64,000 nucleotides of DNA from Cyrtodaria siliqua (lineage: Eukaryota; Mollusca; Bivalvia; Adapedonta; Hiatellidae): positions 124,001 to 188,000 of the forward strand of contig JAWPHD010003262.1 of NCBI GenBank assembly GCA_037043455.1, in the 5' to 3' direction. Below, piece by piece: positions 33,063-44,430 of the stretch. Within the stretch, counting starts at the first letter, position 1. The number at the start of each line of letters is the position of its first letter. Position numbers and translations under genes: made by a program. Below the pieces are notes generated by a model that had not been told where the DNA came from, searched no databases, and saw only the letters and a program-made list of their open reading frames with translations.

Positions 33063-34030
33063 AATTTATCACAGATGCCACTGGACTTCTTTGTTGTGTC
33101 ATAAGCAAATCCTTCCCCAACGTCCGTCATGTTGGAATAAAACCAAAAGGTCCCTTGTATCGGAGACTATTCTCCGAGCATTTTAAGGTAGATAGGTATC
33201 TATTAGTTGATAGGTGATGACAACAGTTCAAATTATTTTCTTTCATGCAATATCTGACTGTGACACATGCCAAGTTATTTAATAAATAGACCTCATTCAG
33301 TGCCAAAGCTAATACCATGTTTCAAAAATAACTATCAGCACCAGATGCAATCGAAGATGGAGATTTCTCGATGATAAAAACGTTTGTGTTTCTCCTATAC
33401 ACTCGATGTAGCACAAATGTAGCACATAAGCGCATGCTCTTTTAGAGACACAGACACACACAAAAAACATACAATCACCATGCACACCATTCAGTGCACT
33501 GGTACAACATAGCAGAAGGATGGTTTACCAGGCTCATCATATTGTAGACTTAATGCTCTTAAATTGCCGAAATCTCCAACGCCCTCAGACTAGGGTTAGG
33601 TTCAGACACGGCAGGATCACATTTGTTGGAGTACACTGTCTGAGGCATCGAAAGGATATCGTGAACTTATTCGGTATAACATATCCTGTTCTAGTCGTTA
33701 TATGTGCTTGAAGGCCAACCTCCACTGCTATGCTTCTACAATGGCCATTATGAATGTCAGTAGAAATTAACAAACATGCATTATTACTTACATATTTGTT
33801 CCACCAAGGACTATCGCATATCGTATTAATTATTGAATACCTTTAGCAAAGAACTGGCACGACATTACTATGAGCAAAACATTCATCATAGTAAAGCGTA
33901 TCAAATGAAACAGTGTTTTAAAATATTTATAACAAAATAGAACAAATAAGATATAACAAGAGCTGTCAGAGGACAGAGCACTTGACGATCGAGGCCTTGT
34001 TTATTTATTGGGAAACTAACAATTCTGTTA
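33063..34030. other. No assigned gene; one dispersed-repeat fragment
   Basis: The ORFs at 33035-33217 and 33520-33711 have no recognised domain. The second lies in sequence with a somewhat higher GC content. At about 33955-33995, ACAAGAGCTGTCAGAGGACAG..GCACTTGACGATCGAGGC resembles a repeat end that I recall as widespread in bivalves. Confidence 0.4.
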
Positions 34031-34334
34031 AAATTCAGAACAGAGTATATTTCGTATGTGTCGTTTTCGGCCGTTTCCAAAGGTCCATTATCATACTCTT
34101 TTTTATGCCAAGATAATGAATAAATGAGTAATGTCCTTTAAACGGTTTATGAGATGTAAGCTTAACGTAAAAGGTTATTTCACCCCAAGATGACCCCAAC
34201 TCAGCGGCGAGTAAAATAGTTTGCATTTTCTTCGAAAAGTCGATCTAATAATGTTAATCTTTTAAACTGTAATTGTATTGATTTCTCAGAATATATCGCA
34301 TTGATTTATATTAGTGAATATCTTTACACAAAGA

Positions 34335-34620
34335 AAGATAAAAATATCGGACAGGGAAAGCAGCATTCAAGGACGACAGTCAACCACAAAACACAAAACA
34401 AACACGCAAACAGACAAACGAGAAGGCAAAAGTAATACAAAATGCAAACGACATCACAAACATGACAATAGGGCTACCGCCTTGGAACGGTCAGTGGCAA
34501 CAAAGGCCACTGGGGGTTTAAACCGGTTCTAGGGTGCACCAAACCTCACACTTACCCTACTGTCATCCCATTAAGACAGGACAGTGTCAATAAAGAAATC
34601 CCCGCCCTAATATGTACAAT
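34335..34620 (-). mobile_element. Penelope-like tail, reverse strand, well preserved
   Basis: ATCGGACAGGGAAAGCAGCA, GGGCTACCGCCTTGGAACGG, TCAGTGGCAACAAAGGCCAC (stem CAGTGGC/GCCACTG), TGGGGGTTTAAACCGGTTCT, AGGGTGCACCAAACCTCACA, CTTACCCTACTGTCATCCCA and AAAGAAATCCCCGCC. It is close to the apparent consensus, so it serves as a reference copy. Confidence 0.8.
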
Positions 34621-34874
34621 TTTGTTAATCATAGACTGAATTGATTTAAATATTATTAAAGCAAACAAAAACCTTATTGATTCAGTTTTAACTGAATCGC
34701 ATGGTAAATACTTCAAAACACATTACATGTTTCGGTAAATAATGTATTTTTAAACAATAATTTGTATACACAGATTATGTATTGCTGTTTTAATGCGATA
34801 TTAATGAGTATTTATACTGATAATTGATTGAAATGAAATATCCTTAACATCGTGTGTGAAGGAATCAATATTAT

Positions 34875-34989
34875 AGGTTATTGAATTTGTATGGCTAAAT
34901 ATTACTTGGAACGAGTTGTTTTGGCAAAGTCGTCCTGCGCCAAACCAACTCGTTCCAAGTAATATTTAGCCATACAAATTCAATAACCT
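34875..34989. mobile_element. Foldback element, second copy of the 3111-3224 family
   Basis: 51-bp arms (34875-34925, 34939-34989) and the loop AAAGTCGTCCTGC. It matches the first copy except for scattered changes, and both share the flanks AATATTAT on the left and TTTTTATTGT on the right. Confidence 0.9.
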
Positions 34990-36575
34990 TTTTATTGTGA
35001 TCAATGTTAATTGTATGACTATAACTTTTCATTGTATTTGTGTTATTTTTATAGCTTTTGATGGAATTCCTATCTTGTCATTAAGTTTCATTTTGTGTGG
35101 ATGATTATTTTGCGCGAAAACGACGTCGACGTCGGATGACGTCATTAAAAACAACAAGCGATTTTCTAAAGTTTGTTTACCATTCGATAACGTTAAAAGC
35201 AGTGGGTGAGTGACCATTTCAATTATTTTATCAATTTCTGCTATAAAAGGTTGAACAAAACCACGTATTTTTTTGTTGACACTATAGGAAGGATTCCGCT
35301 ATTTTATTTGAAAGTAGTTCCTTATTTCTATTTCTCGGCTCTTAGCAAGCACGAGAAAAAGTTCCCGTGCAATATCAATGTGTGCAATATCGTAGAATAT
35401 TGCACACTTAGCTCAATGCAAACTAAATGGGACATACAATAATTTTCATAACATTAGTATGTGGAATTATATAATTTGTAAAAACGAGTCATTTTATTAA
35501 GCAAAAGGGCGTTCTCCTTTAATAATGCATTTAAGCAGAAAATGCCCTTTAGGGCCTCAATGGTATATGTTTGTTAAAATGGTATTATTACATTCAATTA
35601 CACGCTTAAAGCCTACAGCTTTAAACTTGGTGCTTAGTAAATAAATCAATGTATTATATACGAAATGTATGGAAATCAATGTATTATATGCGAAATGTAT
35701 GGCAGTGCTGTTATGTTGCCATGAAATATGACTGTTACACATTTATATAGACCTAGTGGTGATATATTGTCATTGTAGCAGCAACATTGTAGTAATATGT
35801 TATGCACTCTCTATGAAGACATCACTGATATTAGATAAGTAGGTAAAAAACATAATTTGCGAAAATGCAGTTTTTTTCATGAATTAAAAATTTACGTTTT
35901 TATCTTTTAGTGGTATTTAAGCAATAAAATACCCCCTTTTGGGCCCCAATGCCATACTGTTGTTTCTATGGTGACACATATATATTTGAAATGATAAGAC
36001 AATTATTAAATGGTACCAACGATGTTATAAATGCTATAAGTATACATTACTTTGATGACAGACCCAGTAAAAGCAGTATATTATATTTTATCTGAAAAAC
36101 ATCAGATACCCCTTTTAGGGCCTCATTGTACTGTTATAGAGGGATCCTTACGCCTGTCAACTGCATTTTATTTAAAGTAAATATTCTAACGTATAATCAT
36201 CCGAAAGTCCACAATTTTACCCCTATATGGCTAATACATACCCCACTCAATTGTTTATTTGCTTGTTAACATCATTATATGACGTTACATATTGTTGAGT
36301 AGTTATTTCAGTTTTCAGTGAGACATCTATAACTATAATTATAGATAATATTTTGTTGAATAAATGATAACTTCAGAGTAAACCTTTTGATTTGATATTT
36401 GTAAATAAATTTACATTTATTTGTAAAACTTGCTTTAGTGAATTAGTGTTTGTATATGCATGTATGTAGACGTATAGGCCTATAGGCCTGAAGTATTTTT
36501 TTCTTTTAAATAAACTATCATATCATATATTAGTTATTATCGCGTACGAGGCTTCAGTTTTCAAACGGAGTCGCC
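34990..36575. other. No gene; small repeats and a GACGTC cluster
   Basis: GACGTCGACGTCGGATGACGTC lies at about 35121-35142. A perfect hairpin, GTGTGCAATAT (35380-35390) with ATATTGCACAC (35397-35407), is present. A 33-bp tandem pair containing AATCAATGTATTATATACGA lies at about 35642-35703. No credible ORF was found. Confidence 0.5.
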
Positions 36576-36577
36576 CC

Positions 36578-36764
36578 ACCTTAATTCCATTAAGCGATGG
36601 GACAGCTTATATTAGCAGGATTTTATAACTGATATTTTGACTATAAAACACGTTTAGAAACGTTTTTTTACTGCAAAAATGTGATAACCTGTTTAAAATT
36701 ACCTATTAAATGGTTTAATTTTACAATATGCAAACATGTTAAGCCAAAATTAAGGTTTTATTAC
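36578..36764 (+). repeat. Diverged block shared with 45275-45480
   Basis: CCTTAATTCCATTAAGCGAT, ATTTTATAACTGATATTTTG, AACACGTTTAGAAACGTTTT and GCCAAAATTAAGGTTTTATT match 45275-45460 in order. It leads directly into duplication copy A. Its palindromic core ACCCCGTTTTCGCTTCTCGGAGAAGGGGTTGGGT is the join point for all three copies. Confidence 0.7.
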
Positions 36765-37698
36765 ATACCGCAGCCAACACCGTTTTCGCTTCTCGGAGAA
36801 GGGGTTGGGTGGGGTATGAAAGTTAATACTCGGACCACGTAATGGTAATGACAAGAAAAACAATGATGGACGAACACAAAAACACTTATACACATGATAA
36901 AAAGTTTGGTAAAGTGTTCATATATCTTTTCTTTAAACAGGCAAACCTGTTTTATATAAATTATCTATAAAAAGCAATAACTGGACGCACAAATTGCTTC
37001 ATAATTTTAAATGTACATACTGTAAATATTATTACAAAGAATCGTAGCTATAATTTTACTTAAATTGCAATTTCAACAGCAGATTTTTGGTTATATAGTT
37101 GTTAATAGTTTCTAAGTTGGGTGTCAGTGAAGCTGTTTTGTATTTCTTTCGTTGGGTTTCCACGTTTATGCGTCGGGATATGGTTTCAGCCATTAAACAA
37201 CATCTGATGCTTATATATCTTTGAACAGTTATGTGTTCTGTGCCACTTATAACGGCTATAGTTCGCTTGCATGCAAGCCAACTCGGCATTCTATCGAAAA
37301 TCGTTATAATAACTGATGCATAGTCTTGATGCATTAAAGGCTACTTGTGGAAATGATTGTGTGTTTTGAAAGATCTTTGAATATATTGGATAGTTTGTGC
37401 ATAAATAAAAACCTTTGATCTATTTATTGAGTGTCATAAAGATGTTCCGACTCCATTTGAGAGACTTATTTATAGTCAAGGAGTAGTGATTTAAAGTGTG
37501 TGAAGAATTATAAATAACGTTCTGCAATAGTTAATAACTTTAAAATTAAATAGATTATTTTTACGTAACGTTTAATCCAAGAAAGTGAACAATATAGATT
37601 TCGTCCATTCGACTTTTATCGTTTCAGTGTGTTTTACCTATATGGTTCTCGTGTAAATGACTACATATTACTTTTACTAATTCCGTTGACGATAGGCA

Positions 37699-37795
37699 AT
37701 GCAGACATTTCGTGAGATGCTCTACATTTGGCGAATTTGTATATTTATACTTTGGTTAGCCGGAAGTTTTACCGCAGTGATAGGTGAAGATGAAG
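37699..37795 (+). CDS. Putative first coding exon, signal peptide (copy A)
   Basis: ATG at 37699 opens 32 codons plus one base, ending GATGAAG|GTAAGAATG, a strong splice donor (phase 1). The peptide starts MQTFREMLYIWR, has the hydrophobic core ICIFILWLAGSFTAV and ends GEDE: a basic N-terminus, hydrophobic core and polar end, as in secretory signal peptides. Signal exons ending in phase 1 commonly precede extracellular modules; the rest of this gene was not found. The exon is repeated in copy B with one amino-acid change (I28L, ATA to TTA), and both donors are intact. TATAAATA at about 37512 is a possible TATA box. An in-frame stop past the donor is expected if it is unspliced. Confidence 0.45.
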
Positions 37796-37890
37796 GTAAG
37801 AATGTCAGCTAAACTGAGACAGTGACAATGACAGGTGCCGGATCTTGGGGATACTGCGAATTCAGTAAATATAATAAAAGCAATTTTCGA

Positions 37891-38138
37891 TATATATACA
37901 CTGAACCAAACAGCTAACGCACCAGTAGACAATACCTATAATGTATGAACTTATTATTATGCTGGTACCGTTGGAGACAGGTGATTTGAATGATTTTTTT
38001 AAATTTACTGTCGTTATTGACAAGATATTTGTCTCATTCAGAATGAAATTTGCTTTGATTTATTGATTGTTATTATTGAGATATTAAAGGTATTGTCTAC
38101 TGGTGCGTTAGCTGTTTGGTTCAATTCAGTATATATAT
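37891..38138. repeat. 48-bp inverted repeat next to the exon (copy A only)
   Basis: TATATATACACTGAACCAAA..CAGCTAACGCACCAGTAGAC..AATACCT (37891-37936) is inverted at 38088-38138. Copy B has only the right arm (about 51080-51130), so the left arm came with the 134-bp insertion specific to copy A. Confidence 0.8.
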
Positions 38139-38898
38139 AAATAAGAATGTGTATCTATCATGACCGGACGTCATTAACACAATCATTATTTATTTTTTTC
38201 ATTATAAGTTTTTTTTAAGGAAGATGATTACATTTTAAAAGCACATTTAGTCCTGATGAATACTGTAGAATGTAATTCCTTTACAAAATAGGTTAAACAG
38301 TTTATCTGTAATCGGATTCGCATTCATATCAACTGATTTATCTTTACTAGGCACATAGCAAAGACATCAATCAAGGGATTGACGATAAAGTAAACCGGGG
38401 GAAATAACACAATAAGACTAAATCACAGTTTTTCCAAACGGTTTTAAAACAATTAGCGACTGTAATTTGTAGGCCGTCTCAAAAATGCGAATAGCGTATT
38501 GCTATGTAATAAATCAGTTGCCATATTGCTGCGGAATGCCATCTATATGGCTCACTGCAGCAGTTTATATGGCTTATTGCTGCGTCGAAAGATGTAACGC
38601 AGTGCTGCATGAGTACTTTTTCATATGACAAAGTAAAACATAAAACAGACAAAATATGCGAAATAAAATTCAAGGTGGAAATGTGAAAAATTATTCAAAA
38701 TTCTATTAAATTACAGAACTTACAATAGTAGAATGAAAAAAAAGTATTTTCTTGATAATTTAATGGTTTTGTTTGATTTACCCAGATTTATTTTGTTGGG
38801 AAAGGGTGTTCCTTTAGTTAGTTACGCACTATGCCATATGGCTATTTTTCTGGAGTATTTTTCCACATGGCATACTGCGAACCTACATGAGGTCTTCG

Positions 38899-39960
38899 GC
38901 GCTAGGAGGGCCTGCTGGAAAAGTACAACACCAACCTTAAAACACTTCTGCGACTAGGCATATCACAACCCTCATTTTATAGAGATGTGGTCTATAAACT
39001 TCGGAAGTTAAAGGGGTCTGACGGGTTTCCTGACCGCTTTACAAATGTAATCAGGAAGTTCGTCAGAAAAGGATATAACCCTTTGGTTTTACAGCACACT
39101 GCATGTTTAGTGATTGACCCCTCTACAGTCAGTCATAACGCTTCACTTTTCACTTGCGCGATGACTGGACTACCGCTTGGGACTCTATGATTGTACCTAC
39201 TGAAACCCCAACTAAGGGAGGTGGATGCATGAGCTTTCGTCCCTCGGGTTTTCTGGTCGTACCCTAGATTGGTTTTCTCTTTAGCTGCAACTACTGTGGT
39301 TGTTCAGTACAATTCTGGATACATCCTGAGATGTTTATTATTTTGTATGTGTTTCTTTAGTTAGTTTCTATGGATGTTGACTTTCTCTGGATGTGGACTC
39401 TTTAATTGTACGATGATCGGACAGGCTGTGGACCCTATGATGACGCCTACCTAAAGCCCATTGGGACGGTGGCGTTTGATGTTTGTCTATGATCTTTCTT
39501 GTCGTGCCCTTAATGGTTTATTCTCTTACTGCTCTGGCTTCTGCCAAGTCATTCAGTACCTTCATTGTGGCTTTCTAGGCTATTGTTTTTTTTGTATTAT
39601 ATTTACACGAGCATATTTGTGTTTTACTTATATTGCCTATTGATGCTGCCTTGTTGGTTAGAGATTAGATCATGGCGGGGATTTCTTTATTTACACTGTC
39701 CTGTTTTAATGGGATGACAGTAGAGTAAGTGTGAGGTTTGGTGCACCCTAGAACCGGTGTAAACCCCCAGTGGCCTACTTTGCTACTGACCGTTCCAAGG
39801 CGGTAGCCATATTGTCAACCATTTTGTGTTTGTGATGTCGGTTGCATCTAATATTACTTTTGCCTTCTTGTTTGTCTGTTTGCGTGTTTGTTTCTGTGTT
39901 TTGTGGTTGACTGTCCTCCTTGAATGCTACTTTCCCTGTCCGATCTTTTTATATTTCTTT
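38899..39960 (+). mobile_element. Penelope-like insertion within duplication copy A
   Basis: Two diverged lineages are joined. 38930-39340 carries a C-terminal coding end; the ORF at 38987-39190 reads VYKLRKLKGSDGFPDRFTNV, then IRKFVRKGYNPLVLQHTACL and FTCAMTGLPLGTL. From about 39385 comes the end of the main family, GTACGATGATCGGACAGGCT, its untranslated part and the tail module at 39705-39835, ending TGCTACTTTCCCTGTCCGAT. It is absent from copy B. The ORFs at 39461 and 39826-40175 lie in the untranslated tail or run on into the duplication. Confidence 0.7.
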
Positions 39961-40984
39961 ACCATGGCGGGCGGTCTGTTGGTCATTCGGTTGGTCGGTC
40001 AGTTGGTCGGTATATTTGTTGCAGATATTTTGTGGAGCGAACTACTTCTACATTTCTAAATATGTTGGCTTCAAACTTGATCAAGTGTATACGAGTCGAA
40101 ACACTATACGAGGTCTGTTCAAATTATACGTGGACTTTTTCGATATCGTACTCATTTATTGACGTAAACCTTTAAGATTCATATATCCTTTAATCCAACT
40201 CATAAGAAATCAAATGATTTAAACAAAAAATCGATACCATGTCTAGTTACGTTGCAATGAATGATATAATAGGGCGAAAAACACCTCTACGGAGCAGTCC
40301 AAAATGTGACGTCTGTATTTCATAACTGCATTTCGGAAATTGTTAAAAGCAAAATAAATCGTCGACAAAAATACACAAAACTAAAGCAGAATTGTCATTG
40401 GTATTCCAAAATTACAATTATGACATTTTATAAATATTGAACAAGGAAAACTATGATAAATATAAATAAGTTGACGAACACTTCCTTGCTTTTAAGTTGA
40501 AATTGACGACGTCAGAAAAAATCACGGAGCACTAAAATGTTAATAAGATACTAAAGAATAGGAGCTTTTAATAAAACAAAAAGTTTAATACAAAAATGAA
40601 AAACAAAACCATAAAATTTTAAAATCTTACATATTTTCTTCAAACTATATATGTTAATAAATTAAGAATACCGATATATTTTCAATAAACATATCTTTTG
40701 GAATGACTATGCTATTTGTTTTTACATATTTTGAATATGTATGCTAATCTCGATCGAATTCGCCTAATCTCTCTTTCCGAAGCTGTGATATACTTATAAA
40801 ACATGATTATTCAACAGTGCCCTAAACTATTTATTTAATGCAAACCATGAATAATACAATAATCTAATCAAATAACAATTACGTCTGTTATTTCGAGTAT
40901 TTTTTATCGTTTATAACGTTAGGTTGTTTTCGGTTTTCACGGCGAAGCCATAGCACACAAATGACGTGCTCCGTTTGGCTCGGG

Positions 40985-42517
40985 GTTCGGGGTTCGACAT
41001 TCAAACCCAGTTCGGTATTCAACATTCGAACAAAGTTCGGAGTTCAACATTCGGACCCAGTTCCGTATTCAACATTCGAACCCAGTTCGGGGTTCGACAT
41101 TCGAAACTATTTCGGTATTCAACATTCGAACCATGTTCGGGGTTCGACATTGGAACCCAGTTCGGTGTTCAAAATTGGAACTCAGTTCGGGGTTCGACAT
41201 TGGAAACTAGTTCGGTATTCAACATTCGAACCCAGTTCGGGGTTCGACATTCGAACCCAGTTCGGTATTCAACATTCAAAGTCAGTTCGGGGTTCGACAT
41301 TCAAACCCAGTTCGGTAATCAACATTCAAAGTCAGTACGGGGTTCGACATTCGAACCCAGTTCGGTATTCAACATTCAAAGTCAGTCCGGTGTTCGACAT
41401 TCGAACCCAGGTCGTTATTCAACATTCAAAGTCAGTGCGGGTTTCGACATTCGAACCCAGTTCGGTATTCAACATTCAAAGTCAGATCGGGGTTTTACAT
41501 TCGACCCCAGGTCGGTATTGAATATTCAAAGTCAGTTCGGGGTTCGACTTTCGAACCAAGTTTGGTATTCAACATTCGAACCCAGTTCGGGGTTCGTCAT
41601 TTAAAACCAATTCAGTATTCAACATTTGAACCCAGTTCAGGGTTCGACATTCGAACCCAGTTTGGTATTCAACATTCGAAGCCAGATCGGGAACCCAGTT
41701 CGGTATTCAAGGTTCGACATTTAAAACCAGTTCGGTATTCAACATTCGAACCCAGGTCAGGGTTCGGCATTCGAACCCAGTTCGGGGTTCGTCATTTAAA
41801 ACCAATTCAGTATTCAACATCTGAACCCAGTTCAGGGTTCGACATTCGAACCCAGTTCGGTATTCAACATTCGAAGCCAGACCGGGAACCCAGTTCGGTA
41901 TTCAAGGTTCGACATTTAAAACCAGTTCGGTATTCAACATTCGAACCCAGGTCAGGGTTTGACATTCGAACCCAGTTTGTTATTCAATACTGGAACCCAG
42001 TTCAATTGAATGTTGTTTAACGGCTCATCAACACAGTATAGGTTATTTAGAGCCGCCCCAGAGAGAGGGGAAGGATACATAGGAATCCGGGAACCTGCCC
42101 TACTCTTATTATCGAATAGATTCCTATGGTTCTTTAACGTGCTCGGAGGATAGATCGATACACGGGACCGCCCGGTTTACGTCCCCATCCGACGGACGAG
42201 GCTAAGGTAAAGTGTCTTGCCCAAGAACACACCGACGGAACTCAGTGGCACCACGGAGGATTGAACCCGGGGCCTCCGGTTACAAATCCGCCGCGCTACC
42301 GACTGCGCCACTCAGTTCTGTATTCAACATTCGAACCCATTTCAGGGTTCAACATTCGAACCCAGTTCGGTATTCAACATACGAACCCTGTTCGGTATTT
42401 AGCATTCGAACCCAGTTTGGGGATCAACATTCGAATCCAGTTCGGTATTCAACACTTAAAGTCAGTTCGGAGTTCGACATTCGAACCCAATTTGGTATTC
42501 AATAGTCAGAGTGACAA
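40985..42517 (+). repeat. 25-bp minisatellite, interrupted by a SINE
   Basis: Two alternating unit types, TTCGGTATTCAACATTCGAA+CCCAG and TTCGGGGTTCGACATTCGAA+CCCAG, give a 50-bp higher-order period; a third type carries AAAGTCAG. The array runs 40985-42003 and resumes at 42313-42517. The plus-strand consensus is open in all three frames (75-nt cycle), which yields ORFs of 152-212 codons (FGIQHSNPVRGSTFEPSSVF-type peptide). These overlap each other in different frames, so they are translations of the repeat. It abuts the end of duplication copy A and is absent from the matching position after copy B. Confidence 0.95.
42004..42312 (-). mobile_element. tRNA-derived SINE, near full length
   Basis: It is inserted in the minisatellite, with CAGTTC on both sides (41998-42003, 42313-42318); since CAGTTC also belongs to the repeat unit, the target duplication is only suggestive. 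On the minus strand it begins GAGTGGCGCAGTCGGTAGCG, with an A-box-like TGGCGCAGTCGGTAG and a B-box-like GGGTTCAATCC 35-40 bases later. The body motif GGGCAAGACACTTTACC follows, then CCGTCGGATGGGGACG and a 3' end at TTGAATGTTG-type sequence. The promoter boxes look intact. Confidence 0.85.
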
Positions 42518-42955
42518 TGAAAATGACAATTGAAATTCATTACGCAGATCACATACACACTATAGACAATGGAAAAATGCAATCGAGTAAAGCAAGTGGT
42601 TGATCCGAGTTAAACGTTGCAGACATCTATTACCTTATATTATTAAATTTTTATTGTTTTCGGATTATTTGCAACAAAACTTAATTTGGTAAATGCCAAT
42701 AAGTTATATAAAATAACACTGTCTAAGAAATATATTTCTCTTTATTACTATTTAAGAATGAGGAAGAGTCTTGTAATAAAACAATAAAACCTGTAATTTT
42801 AACAATACTATAAATATAAAAATATATTACTTTTAAATCGGCTTGCAATATGTGTATTTTAAACACACTACACACTGTTTTACGTTCATGTGCCATAATA
42901 GTAGCAATAAACGGTTCTATTCTATTCTATCGACGGTGCATGGTCGGTTGTGTGC
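42518..42955. other. No feature recognised
   Basis: AT-rich; TCTATTCTATTCTAT microsatellite at about 42917-42931. Confidence 0.5.
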
Positions 42956-43025
42956 GGTGAACTAATTATGCGCATGGAACTCTGGGTAAGAATTTCAAAC
43001 AAGATGGCGGTAAGTTTCGATAATT
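42956..43025 (+). promoter_or_regulatory. YY1-like start-site motif with adjoining splice donor
   Basis: CAAGATGGCGGTAAGTTTCG at 43003-43022 combines a YY1-type core (CAAGATGGCGG), an ATG in good context and a strong donor (GTAAGT). GCATGGAACTCTGGGTAA lies 30 bases upstream. This layout is common at TATA-less promoters. No downstream exon was confirmed; the ORF at 43231-43497 (ending GFLVQAHE) has partial resemblance to sequence at 44085-44160 and may be repetitive. Confidence 0.25.
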
Positions 43026-43511
43026 CGAAAATATGTGAATATATTCGTTATAAAATTGGATAATCTGGGATATTTCATCGCGGCAGGTAAACTTTTTAAT
43101 ACTAATCGACTCAAAATAAATTCTTCTTTCAACCTGTGCATATATAATATACAAACGATGCTGTTTAAAAGCATATCCAACATATCCGTTGTGAAAGGCC
43201 AGTCGTGAAATTAGCAACAATCAATACACGTTGATACCCGCCAATACGAAAGATTTCAAAAGAGCATTAAACGTAAACATTAACACTAAGCCCTGTTTAG
43301 CCTCCTATGTCACAAAACGCATTTTCCACAAATGTTGTGAACATTGCGGCTCATTATGGCGCACTTCCGTATTTTTCAAACCCAGTGAAAATGATATGAA
43401 AAGTTACAAATACCTCAGAATTGGTACATCTTCGGATAAAATAAATGTGTTGCAAGAGTTCATGTTAATTGGATTCTTAGTGCAAGCTCATGAGTAGGAA
43501 GTTACGGCAGT

Positions 43512-43625
43512 AGAACTCGTGTTGTAGTGGTATATTAGATCTTATACTACAACGCTGGTCGTGAGCTCGAATCCCGCATGCAACAGGTTCGTCTGCTAAC
43601 TTGACTGTCCTTGCACACTGCACCT
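43512..43625 (+). mobile_element. Possible tRNA-like SINE head
   Basis: GTTGTAGTGGTATATTAGAT contains an A-box-like stretch. GAGCTCGAATCCCG at about 43563 resembles a B box. GTTGTAGT (43521-43528) pairs with ACTACAAC (43546-43553). The cloverleaf is incomplete, so it is not a functional tRNA. Confidence 0.4.
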
Positions 43626-43849
43626 TATATGCATGTTTCTACTACTATGGTTATTTTCACGACTGTCAGACTTTGTAATTAATAGCTCGGTTTCTTACAT
43701 CAGAACGCCATTGACATCGTTCCATTTGAAAGTCTTAGGAGCAGAATGACTTCCGACCAATCATCACGGTTATTGTGTTGGAGCTTAGGTCCGAACTCAC
43801 CAAGAAAACGAACAAATGAGTGAACAATCAACGAACAATGAAAACAAGC

Positions 43850-44020
43850 GGGCAAAGGAAAAAACGAACGAACGAAGTATTTAAGAGGTCATAACACTTA
43901 ATGTATATTGTAGAAACTAGTCGCTTTTGTGGAATCATTCTTCAAACGAACGAACGAGCGATTGAACGAAATCTTTAAGGGTCATAACACTTAATGTATA
44001 CTGTAGAAACTAGTCGATTT
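43850..44020. repeat. Tandem duplication, about 90-100 bp
   Basis: GAACGAACGAA..GTCATAACACTTAATGTATA..TGTAGAAACTAGTCG occurs twice, preceded by (GAAC)n-like sequence. Confidence 0.8.
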
Positions 44021-44224
44021 TCTTCGATTCAATGAGTTTGGGAGATGAATTATCATAAACATTATACATATTTAATAGTTATGAAATATGCGTTTCATTA
44101 TGACGCACTTTCGAAAATTTCACATTTGCGATTTGTGAAGAATGTGTACGCAATTTTCACAAATTTGTGAAAAATGCGGTTTGTGACCGGGGGTATAATT
44201 AACTTCCATCAAAATGAGCGATGG

Positions 44225-44430
44225 CATACCGCCGTAGTCCGTCGATACGTATCAAGGAACTGCTGCACAAAGCCTTCTGTAGTACTGCAGCAGTCTTACA
44301 ACGCAACATGCCATCAGCTGATGCAGTGAGCCATGTAAATGGCATACTGCAACAGTATGGCATACTGCGTTGTCACATTGCTATAATATCAAAGTTTCTT
44401 CTCAGAGTCCATAATATTAGCTCTTAAATA
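44225..44430. repeat. GCAGTATGGC-type palindrome-rich repeat, shared with 38470-38600, 47805-47890 and 51440-51610
   Basis: GGCATACTGCAACAGTATGG and CATACTGCGTTG recur here with GTCACATTGCTATAATATCA and AAGTTTCTTCTCAGAGTCC. The same segments lie near 47855-47895. CATATGGCTCACTGCAGCAG-like versions lie in both copies of the duplication. Confidence 0.6.

Larger units (their letters stand above)
36765..40974 (+). repeat. Segmental duplication, copy A
   Basis: Matches 49640-53240 in the same orientation over two blocks: 36765-38898 with 49640-51872, and 39961-40974 with 52222-53240. Identity by eye is about 95%. Copy A carries a Penelope-like insertion (38899-39960) where copy B has 350 bp of other sequence. 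The putative first exon lies within the first block. The reverse ORF at 37056-37334 is in a different frame from the ORF in copy B, so it is not conserved coding sequence. Confidence 0.9.

Noticed and set aside
37056..37334. 92-codon reverse ORF inside duplication copy A, and 77-codon ORF at the same place in copy B
   Set aside because: The two use different reading frames of homologous DNA, so neither frame is conserved after duplication.
42240..42312. Possible functional tRNA gene on the minus strand
   Set aside because: Promoter boxes are present, but the anticodon and acceptor stems do not pair well, and the sequence continues into a SINE body.
40961..42533. Plus-strand ORFs up to 212 codons with FEPSSVFNIRTQFG-type repeats
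   Set aside because: Same effect for the 25-bp array: different frames encode the same shifted peptide, and an inserted SINE interrupts them without consequence.
43512..43625. tRNA gene
   Set aside because: Only part of a cloverleaf is possible; the acceptor stem is missing.
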